Positions 1-5,866 of a stretch of 7,837 nucleotides of DNA are shown piece after piece. This DNA is from Lentisphaeria bacterium (GTDB lineage: Bacteria > Verrucomicrobiota > Lentisphaeria > Oligosphaerales > PUNB01). Position 1 is the stretch's first letter, and the number at the start of each line of letters is the position of its first letter. Location of the stretch: positions 1 through 7,837 of the forward strand of contig SLNM01000054.1 in the NCBI GenBank assembly GCA_007133055.1, read 5' to 3'. Below the pieces are notes generated by a model. It saw only the letters and a list, made by a program, of their open reading frames with translations. It was not told where the DNA came from and ran no database searches. Made by a program: the position numbers and the translations under genes.

Positions 1-2
1 AG

Positions 3-773
3 AAGTGCAGATTCACCCTGATCGAGCTTTTGGTGGTGATCGCGATCATCGCCATTCTGGCCAGCCTGCTGCTGCCCGCCTTGAGGCGGGCAAGGGTTGC
101 CGCCAGAGCCGTGCAATGCCGCAGCAATCTAAGACAACTGGCGATCGGGGGGCATATCTATGCTACGGACTGGAACGGTGTGCTGCCGACAGTCGGCTCC
201 CATGGGTCGCATACGAGTACGCACTTTTATTGGCTCTCCAACACGCCCTGGGAAGCGAAAATTGAGGGATACGTGAGCTTCGATCAACTTTATCCACCGG
301 ATCAGACTGACCCGGTACGCAACCCGCGAGGCGACACCGTGCTGCATTGCCCCGAAACCGCCCGGACCCTGCGTCCCCGCTGGTATGCCGAGACATCGCT
401 GATATCCGACTACGGGCTCAACAACCGGCTCGGCGTCTGGAACGATGGATCGGGTATTCGCAGTGTTCCGCGGATTAGCCGCCTGAGCAGCGAGCATTTC
501 TGGTTCGGCGATGCGCATATCACAGTGATTTCAGGCCCCAGGTATCACCGTTATCCGTGGCTGAGACCGGATAAATGGAGTGGGGACGCCCAACTACAGT
601 CGCCGTGGATGTGGGTTCGTGGCGGTTTGCCGGGACACGGCGATACGCAGGCGAATTTCGTGTACGGCGACGGGCATGTCCAGGCGCATACGCGGGCTTG
701 GTTTATGAGTATGTCCCGCGATGAAATCAAAGAGTGGCGGGGCCCCGTTTTCCCGGGAGAATTCCCACATTGA
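3..773 (+). CDS. Prepilin-type (type II secretion pseudopilin-like) protein, 5' end missing
   Basis: The reading frame is open from the left edge (first whole codon at 3) to TGA at 771-773, giving 256 visible residues; the start codon lies outside the window. The visible N-terminus has the class III signal core FTLIELL followed by a hydrophobic helix ending near ASLLLPAL, as in pseudopilins processed by prepilin peptidase and inserted in the inner membrane. A basic stretch (RRARVAARA) and a Cys-x-x-N-L-R-Q-L block follow, then [14 protein letters not shown], matching the 'YA.DN.G..P' region of PVC-type pseudopilins. Near the C-terminus, [15 protein letters not shown] resembles the H-X9-DG processing-associated motif, with one extra residue. 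The residue before FTLIE is Arg rather than the usual Gly. Such solitary pseudopilins are very numerous in PVC bacteria and their function is mostly unknown. Only 32 bases separate it from the next gene, so co-transcription is likely. Family assignment is confident; the role is not. Confidence 0.9.
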   Translation, partial: KCRFTLIELLVVIAIIAILASLLLPALRRARVAARAVQCRSNLRQLAIGGHIYATDWNGVLPTVGSHGSHTSTHFYWLSNTPWEAKIEGYVSFDQLYPPDQTDPVRNPRGDTVLHCPETARTLRPRWYAETSLISDYGLNNRLGVWNDGSGIRSVPRISRLSSEHFWFGDAHITVISGPRYHRYPWLRPDKWSGDAQLQSPWMWVRGGLPGHGDTQANFVYGDGHVQAHTRAWFMSMSRDEIKEWRGPVFPGEFPH

Positions 774-792
774 CCGAAATTTCCACAACAAA

Positions 793-797
793 AAGGA
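793..797 (+). promoter_or_regulatory. Ribosome binding site of the first beta-helix gene
   Basis: AAGGA lies 8 bases before the ATG at 806. It supports that start over the more upstream in-frame ATG at 734, which would overlap the end of the pseudopilin gene and put about 24 polar residues before the signal peptide. In-frame ATGs at 818 and 833 are possible alternatives; the one at 833 gives a compact signal peptide but has no clear Shine-Dalgarno sequence. Confidence 0.6.
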
Positions 798-805
798 ACA
801 AGACA

Positions 806-2602
806 ATGGCGGCGACAATGACCATAAAGTTGATGAAGACAGTCGGACGGAAGAACGCGTGCTTGGCGGCAGCGGCTCTGCTTGGCCTGGGCACGGCCGC
901 CCGGGGCGCGGAACCGCAGCCGGCCACCGGTGCGTCGGTCGACGAAACACTCGTGCAGGAGGTGCTGCACGTTTCACCAAGCGGCGACGACGCGAACCCC
1001 GGCACGGAGGCGGCGCCGCTGGGCTCGTTCACCACCGCCATGCAGCGGGCGCTCGAGCACAAGTCGCAAGGGGTCGGCGTGAAGGTGCTCCTGCACGACG
1101 GCATCTACCGCGAGTCGATCGGCGGCGACGAGAGCGGCATCACCGGCATGTCGCCGGAGCCCGACACCGACGCGCCGCTGGTGATCGAGGCGGTCAACCC
1201 CGGCCGGGCCATTCTTTCGGGATCGGAGATTCGGACCGGCTGGACGCAGGACGGCGAGGTCTGGTCCGCCGACTGGCCGCACCGGATGGGCGCGGGCGAG
1301 CATTTTCAAGGGCCCCGCATGCGGCCGGTCGCGTTTGAACGGCACCTGGTCTTCGTCGACGGCGCGATGCTGCGCCAGGTGATGTCCCGCAACGCGCTGC
1401 GGCCGGGCACCTTCTTCATCGACGAGGAGGAAACCAACAGCGTCTATGTGCATCCCTCCGCCCCCACCGACCTGAACGAGGCCAACGTTGAGACGGCGGT
1501 GCGGCAGAAGCTGCTGTTCCTGCACAGCATACGCAACGTGGTGGTACGCGGCTTGGTCTTCGAGCACGACAACCAGCCCTACGGACGCTTGTCGCTTGCT
1601 CGCGGCGGCTGGGGCGCGCCCCTGTTTTTCCGCGATGCCCAAAATATCCTGATCGAGGATTGCCTGATTCGCAACAACAGCTCGGTGGGCTTGCAGCTCA
1701 GGGCGGCCCGGGACGTGACCATCCGCAACACGACCATCGCATGGAGCGGCCGCATCGGCATGGGCGCGTCCGACGGCAGCGTCAATATCCTGGTCGAGGA
1801 TTCGGCGATCACCCGCTCCAACTTCCGCGGCCACTGGGGCAACTACATCGACGGCTGGTATGCCGCCGGATTCAAGTATATGAACACCCGCCGGACCACC
1901 TTCCGCCGGGTGCATATCCACGACAACTGGTCCACCGGATTCTGGTGGGACATCGACAACACGGACATTCTGGTCGAGGACTGCCTGTCGATACGCAACC
2001 ACGTGCGCGGTATTTTCATCGAACTGAACCAGGGGCCGACCCTCGTCCGTAACTCGGTGTTCGCCCTGACGAGCCAGACCGACCGCGCGAATGAGGGATT
2101 TCAGGGCGGCGTACAGATCGCGACTTCTCCGGACGTGACCTTCGAGAACTGCCTCATCTTCGGCAACGAAGGCCGGCAGATCAACTTCTGGGATCAGGTC
2201 AACCGGTTCGAGGGCGAGAGCATCCGGAACTTCGAGACCCGCCAGGCTTTGGAGCTGCCCCCGAAAACTCAGCTAACCCTCCGCAACAACTACATCGCAT
2301 CGACGGGTTCCGGTCAACTCCTGTACGAATCGGTATCCGCCTGGGGGGATCGCATCCGGCCGCTGGTTGACCTCGTGGAATTCACGGAAACCACCGGCTC
2401 CCGCTACGCGCATCCGAACCGCGGGGCGGCCTTCTCGCTCCAGAGACGGACCGCGCCGGTATCCCTTGCGGCCTGGCAACAAGCCACCGGTGCGGATGGC
2501 GACGCGCGCTGGGTGCAACCGCTCAATATCGACCTGGACGCCTTGCTGGAGGAGGGTGTGTCGGAACAGAAGATTCGCCAACTGATCGAGTCCGCCCGAT
2601 GA
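806..2602 (+). CDS. Secreted right-handed parallel beta-helix protein (pectate-lyase-like fold)
   Basis: This encodes 598 residues from the ATG at 806. Residues 10-35 form a Sec signal peptide: a basic n-region (KTVGRK), an Ala/Leu-rich core, and AARGA before EPQP as a plausible cleavage site. The mature protein opens with LHVSPSGDDANPGTEAAPLG (54-73) and GVKVLLHDGIYRES (91-104), the usual entry to the beta-helix of NosD-like and polysaccharide-lyase-like proteins. A middle segment has the block VWSADWPHRM (152-161). Repeating coils of the type 'NILIEDCLIRNN..GLQLR' run from about 240 to 460, as in Beta_helix (PF13229-type) domains. The C-terminal ~100 residues are not recognised. Family members bind or cleave acidic and other polysaccharides outside the cytoplasm; no catalytic residues are identifiable, so substrate and activity are open. 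It lies between the pseudopilin gene and a larger paralogue on the same strand, and its stop overlaps an in-frame ATG of the next reading frame (ATGA, 2599-2602). Confidence 0.9.
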   Translation: MAATMTIKLMKTVGRKNACLAAAALLGLGTAARGAEPQPATGASVDETLVQEVLHVSPSGDDANPGTEAAPLGSFTTAMQRALEHKSQGVGVKVLLHDGIYRESIGGDESGITGMSPEPDTDAPLVIEAVNPGRAILSGSEIRTGWTQDGEVWSADWPHRMGAGEHFQGPRMRPVAFERHLVFVDGAMLRQVMSRNALRPGTFFIDEEETNSVYVHPSAPTDLNEANVETAVRQKLLFLHSIRNVVVRGLVFEHDNQPYGRLSLARGGWGAPLFFRDAQNILIEDCLIRNNSSVGLQLRAARDVTIRNTTIAWSGRIGMGASDGSVNILVEDSAITRSNFRGHWGNYIDGWYAAGFKYMNTRRTTFRRVHIHDNWSTGFWWDIDNTDILVEDCLSIRNHVRGIFIELNQGPTLVRNSVFALTSQTDRANEGFQGGVQIATSPDVTFENCLIFGNEGRQINFWDQVNRFEGESIRNFETRQALELPPKTQLTLRNNYIASTGSGQLLYESVSAWGDRIRPLVDLVEFTETTGSRYAHPNRGAAFSLQRRTAPVSLAAWQQATGADGDARWVQPLNIDLDALLEEGVSEQKIRQLIESAR

Positions 2603-2623
2603 AGGGCGGTTCCGTGAAGCCTC

Positions 2624-2758
2624 CAACCCCAACCGGAGAACGAACCATGAAAGAAAGGACCCATTGTATGTCAACCCCAACCGGAGAACGAACCATGAAA
2701 GAAAGGACCCATTGTATGTCAACCCCGACAGGAGTGCGAAGCATGAGAGCAAGAAATC
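2624..2758 (+). repeat. 48-base tandem repeat carrying an RBS and start codon, two exact copies plus a diverged third
   Basis: Copy 1 (2624-2671) and copy 2 (2672-2719) are identical over all 48 bases. Copy 3 starts at 2720 and matches at 29 of the first 39 positions before similarity fades into the signal-peptide codons. Each copy holds GGAG, then 8 bases, then ATG (ATGs at 2647, 2695 and 2743). Because 48 is a multiple of three and no stop intervenes, all three ATGs share one frame. In that frame each exact copy adds 16 residues, including MKERTHCMS. No spacers, terminal inverted repeats or coding capacity of its own were seen. Confidence 0.95.
2731..2734 (+). promoter_or_regulatory. Preferred ribosome binding site of the second beta-helix gene
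   Basis: GGAG lies 8 bases before the ATG at 2743. This start gives a normal Sec signal peptide (RARNR, then a long hydrophobic core, then APAAGS). The same GGAG/ATG spacing occurs at 2635-2638/2647 and 2683-2686/2695 in the exact repeat copies, so initiation at those sites cannot be excluded. They would add 32 or 16 hydrophilic residues ahead of the signal peptide. Confidence 0.6.
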
Positions 2759-5670
2759 GATTCACGGGCACGGCCGGCCTGATACTGGCGGCAATGATGA
2801 TGTTTGGTCTGCTGATAACGGCGCCTGCGGCCGGCTCGGAGCAGGTAAGGGTCATGGGTGATCAAGGGCCGCCGGAAGATCGCCTGCTGCCGATTCTTAA
2901 TCCGGATGTCCCTGGGGGTATGACCGGGAGAATCGCTGGACAAGCGGGTTACACGGCCGAGGGCAGGGTCGAAAACCTGCTCGATGGCGACCTGACCACG
3001 GTCTGGAGCGCCCGGGGACCGGACGGACGGGTGGTGATCACGCTCGATCGCGGGCAGGCCCATGCCGACGTGGTTGCGGATGCGATATGGCTGCACTTCG
3101 ATGATCTGAGCAGGGGGTACAAAATAGAAAGAATCCTCGCCTCCGACGGAGTTCGAGGCGATTTGGCCGACGGCCAATTGCGTGGCCGGGGGCCGGTTAC
3201 CATGCTGGAGCGGGGGGAATTTCCGCCCACCACCGGGGAAGGTCCGGGCTGGGTGAGAATCGAGCCCGGTCGCCATCCCCGGCGGCGCATCATCCGGATA
3301 TTCGCCGCCGGCAACGAGCATGGGGAGGATACCCGTCATTTCAATCTCACCCAGATCGCGGTGACGGCTCAGTATAGACGGGGCGTGGAGAATGTTCGCG
3401 AACGCATGGCGCATGTCCCCTTTGTCATACCTGATGAGAGTGAACGGCCGACCGATTATCTGGAGGTCAGTGTCGATCCTGATCAAATGGGCTTGAAAGA
3501 GGAGCCGCCGACCCGTTTCGACACCGACATCGTGGTCGACCAGAGCGGTCGTACGCGGGGTGCGCATCGCACGGTCTCGGCGGGGGTCGAGGCGGCGATC
3601 GCATCGCTGCGTCAGGGGCGTACTGCCCGCGTGCGCATACATCCCGGCATCTACCGGGAGTCTTTACCGCACATCATCGCCTATAATCCCGATGTCTACC
3701 GCCGTTTTCCCGTGCCGGAGGATCAGCGCGATGCCAACGAAGCACTGCGGCAGACCTGGCTGGTGATCGAGGGCGCCGAGCCCGGCAAGGTGATCATCTC
3801 CGGAGCGGATGAAATGAAAGAGTGGACAAAACTGAATGCCGACGAGCTGGCCGAGTTCGGCCTGCCGGCCGACGCCAACGTCTGGAGCCATCCCTGGCCG
3901 CACAAGATGGTGATGAACGCGGGCAATATGGGTTTGGACGGTCGGAGACGAAACAATGCGCATACCATCGAATCGCATCGCCGTGAGATGCTTTTTGTCA
4001 ATGGCAGGCGCTTTGACGTGCGTCAGGCCGAAGAGTTCTCCTACGATCATGGCGGCGGGTACTTCGGCACCTGGGACTATAAGGGCTTTGCCGGACCGCG
4101 CCACCTCGACGCCGCCGGCACCTTCGCCGTGGCGGACATGGGGCCGGAAGACGAGGACGTGAGGCTCTACAATCCGCGGGTCTCCTACGCCGAACTGTAC
4201 AGGCGGGGCGGCGAGCGGCCACACGAGATCATGTGGGCCCGCTTCGAGCCGGGCGTCAACCCGAACGACCAGCATGTCATGGTCGAGGCGGCCGTGCGCG
4301 AAAATCTGTTCTGGGCTTGCCACAAGAACAACCTGGTGATGCGCAACCTGGTATTCGAGAAGGCTGCGATCCCGCTGTCGGTCAGTCGGGAAAACGACTT
4401 CAAAGAGGCTCCTGATCAGGTCAGACCGTACCGCATGGTGATGCTCGGCATCGACGGCGACCGGCACGGCAACCGCAGGTATCGGTCATCGGCGGAAAAC
4501 CTGCGGATCGAGAGCTGTGTCTTTCGTTACAGCGCCGGACAGGGGCTGCATGTCATGGGCTATCGCCATCACGAAGTGGTGAACTCGGTGTTCGAGAACA
4601 ACGGCGGCAATCCCTTCGGCACCTCCTGGTCCACCCACTTCCTGATCCGCGGCAACCGCATGACTGGCAACAACTGGCGCGACGCGGGCGAGGATCTTGG
4701 CAATGCCAACCATTGGGAGGCGGGCGCCCCGAAGGTCGTGCTGGTCAACACCGCCGCCTTCACCGACAACCTGCTCGAAGACAATCACGGTCACGGGCTG
4801 TGGTTCGACGTCGGCCCGATGGAGATACTTGTCGAACGCAATATTCTGCGCAACAACGTGCGCTCGAATCTGTTCCTGGAAATCAGTCCCGGACCGTATT
4901 ACATACGCAACAATGTGCTCCATGCCGACACCGTGGCCAACACGCCCATCCTGCATTATTCGGTGGGTCTGGTTACACGCCGGGACGGGCGTCCAACGGG
5001 GGCTGGCGGGGTTTTGTACGATGGCAACCTTATTGTCGATGGCGAACACGCGAATCTCTGGTTTACCATGCGGCGAGGAGGCACCAATATCGTCAGGCCT
5101 GATGGCAGTATCCAAGGTGGGGGCGCGCATTCACAGACCTACAACTTCGCAGCTCGGAACAACATCTGGATGCTCGGCGCCGGAAGTCGGTCCACGGCGA
5201 GCTCCTCGCACCTGGCCAATCTTGGTGGTCACCGAACCCCATATCGACGAGAAATCATGGGCGGTGTCTTCGAGAACAATCGCTACTATCATGCCCATGG
5301 CGGCAGACAGGCTTTCCAGGTGCCGAGGGAGGGCGAATGGGGCCACTTCAACTACGATCAGTGGCAGGAAACGGTCAATGAGCCTGGCTCCACCTTCGGC
5401 ACTCAGGTGCCGCCGATCCCGGCGCCGGTGATCGAGGCGCCTGCGGACGGCGGCACCGTTGGCCGGCCGTTGCGTCTCACCGTGCGCGACCGCGAAGGGG
5501 CAGCCTTCACCGACGTGCAGTGGTTCCGCAACGGCGCTCAGGTTGAAGCGGCCGGAGCGGAACTCACCTTCACCCCCGACCGCACCGGCCACGAGGCCGT
5601 GATGGTCCGGGTGGAGAACGAGCAGGGCGTGTTCTACCTCGACCAAGCCCTGATCCCGGTCGGCAATTAG
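2743..5670 (+). CDS. Large secreted multidomain beta-helix protein with discoidin-like and Ig-like domains
   Basis: This encodes 975 residues from the preferred ATG at 2743; the frame stays open back to an ATG at 2599 (1023 residues). Residues 1-32 are a Sec signal peptide. Residues ~58-212 resemble an F5/8-type C (discoidin) carbohydrate-binding domain: VENLLDGDLTTVWSA (77-90), a V-x-I-T-L-D strand, and a final strand QIAVTAQYR. Residues ~262-308 open the beta-helix part (VRIHPGIYRES), and 379-389 carry VWSHPWPHKMV. Beta-helix coils run from ~515 to 815, for example NLRIESCVFRYSAGQGLHV. Residues 889-975 form an Ig-like domain (IEAPADGGTV, VQWFRNGAQV, HEAVMVRVENEQG). It is clearly related to the preceding gene product, mainly around GIYRES, W-P-H-[RK]-M and ILVE-x(5-6)-RN. 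Binding modules flanking a beta-helix suggest an exported polysaccharide-acting or polysaccharide-binding protein; the reaction is not deducible. It is the last gene before a strand switch. Confidence 0.9.
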   Translation: MRARNRFTGTAGLILAAMMMFGLLITAPAAGSEQVRVMGDQGPPEDRLLPILNPDVPGGMTGRIAGQAGYTAEGRVENLLDGDLTTVWSARGPDGRVVITLDRGQAHADVVADAIWLHFDDLSRGYKIERILASDGVRGDLADGQLRGRGPVTMLERGEFPPTTGEGPGWVRIEPGRHPRRRIIRIFAAGNEHGEDTRHFNLTQIAVTAQYRRGVENVRERMAHVPFVIPDESERPTDYLEVSVDPDQMGLKEEPPTRFDTDIVVDQSGRTRGAHRTVSAGVEAAIASLRQGRTARVRIHPGIYRESLPHIIAYNPDVYRRFPVPEDQRDANEALRQTWLVIEGAEPGKVIISGADEMKEWTKLNADELAEFGLPADANVWSHPWPHKMVMNAGNMGLDGRRRNNAHTIESHRREMLFVNGRRFDVRQAEEFSYDHGGGYFGTWDYKGFAGPRHLDAAGTFAVADMGPEDEDVRLYNPRVSYAELYRRGGERPHEIMWARFEPGVNPNDQHVMVEAAVRENLFWACHKNNLVMRNLVFEKAAIPLSVSRENDFKEAPDQVRPYRMVMLGIDGDRHGNRRYRSSAENLRIESCVFRYSAGQGLHVMGYRHHEVVNSVFENNGGNPFGTSWSTHFLIRGNRMTGNNWRDAGEDLGNANHWEAGAPKVVLVNTAAFTDNLLEDNHGHGLWFDVGPMEILVERNILRNNVRSNLFLEISPGPYYIRNNVLHADTVANTPILHYSVGLVTRRDGRPTGAGGVLYDGNLIVDGEHANLWFTMRRGGTNIVRPDGSIQGGGAHSQTYNFAARNNIWMLGAGSRSTASSSHLANLGGHRTPYRREIMGGVFENNRYYHAHGGRQAFQVPREGEWGHFNYDQWQETVNEPGSTFGTQVPPIPAPVIEAPADGGTVGRPLRLTVRDREGAAFTDVQWFRNGAQVEAAGAELTFTPDRTGHEAVMVRVENEQGVFYLDQALIPVGN

Positions 5671-5712
5671 CCTGCTTAATTCACGAGCCAAGTTTGCCGC
5701 AGATTAAGGATA

Positions 5713-5761
5713 GCCACAAAAAGTCACAAAAATTTTACAGAAGTAAACAAAGAAAACGAAG
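5713..5761. repeat. Left block of periodic intergenic repeat (10-base and 9-base units)
   Basis: Two adjacent 10-base units, GCCACAAAAA (5713-5722) and GTCACAAAAA (5723-5732), differ at one position. They are followed by TTTTACAGAAG and two 9-base units, TAAACAAAG (5744-5752) and AAAACGAAG (5753-5761). The phrasing resembles the purine-rich dispersed intergenic repeats seen in many environmental bacterial genomes; that likeness is from memory and was not searched. Confidence 0.6.
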
Positions 5762-5766
5762 TTTTC

Positions 5767-5783
5767 CAATCGCTTTGCGATTG
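5767..5783. terminator. Small perfect hairpin, possible weak bidirectional terminator
   Basis: CAATCGC (5767-5773), loop TTT, and GCGATTG (5777-5783) form a perfect 7-bp stem between two convergent stop codons, where termination is expected. On the + strand it is followed only by AATCTTT and on the - strand by GGAAAACTTCG, so neither side has a strong U-tract. It could instead be part of the intergenic repeat. Confidence 0.35.
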
Positions 5784-5786
5784 AAT

Positions 5787-5813
5787 CTTTGCGATCTCTG
5801 CGACCTCTGCGGT
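5787..5813. repeat. Right block of periodic intergenic repeat: three 9-base units
   Basis: CTTTGCGAT (5787-5795), CTCTGCGAC (5796-5804) and CTCTGCGGT (5805-5813) are tandem variants of CTYTGCGRY. A further CTTTGCGAT lies at 5773-5781, overlapping the hairpin. On the opposite strand the block reads as units of the form RYCGCAGAG, the same flavour as the CGCAGAGA-type repeats common between genes in many environmental bacteria. Confidence 0.7.
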
Positions 5814-5866
5814 TAATTGATAAGTAATGACTCATGGCCGAATTCGCATGAACTAATCAGGTTGGG

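Larger units (their letters stand above)
5671..5866. other. AT-rich convergent intergenic region
   Basis: These 196 bases separate the stops of two converging genes. The composition is distinctly more A/T-rich than the flanking genes. It holds short periodic units and one small hairpin, listed separately. I see no ORF with a credible RBS and no tRNA-like structure. The last ~50 bases (5815-5866) show nothing recognisable. Confidence 0.8.

Noticed and set aside
734..805. Upstream ATG at 734 as the start of the first beta-helix gene
   Set aside because: It overlaps the pseudopilin coding end, has no good RBS, and would bury the signal peptide behind a long polar segment; the ATG at 806 has AAGGA at ideal spacing.
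974..2002. Long - strand open frame (342 codons) opposite the first beta-helix gene
   Set aside because: It lies wholly antisense to a gene with signal peptide and family motifs. GC-rich codon bias commonly leaves such frames open, and its product shows no recognisable domain.
2624..2758. Possible CRISPR or transposon end
   Set aside because: The copies abut directly without spacers, lack terminal inverted repeats, and each reproduces an RBS and start codon in the reading frame of the downstream gene.
2719..3642. - strand open frame of 307 codons opposite the second beta-helix gene
   Set aside because: Antisense shadow of the discoidin-like coding region; no RBS or domain evidence.
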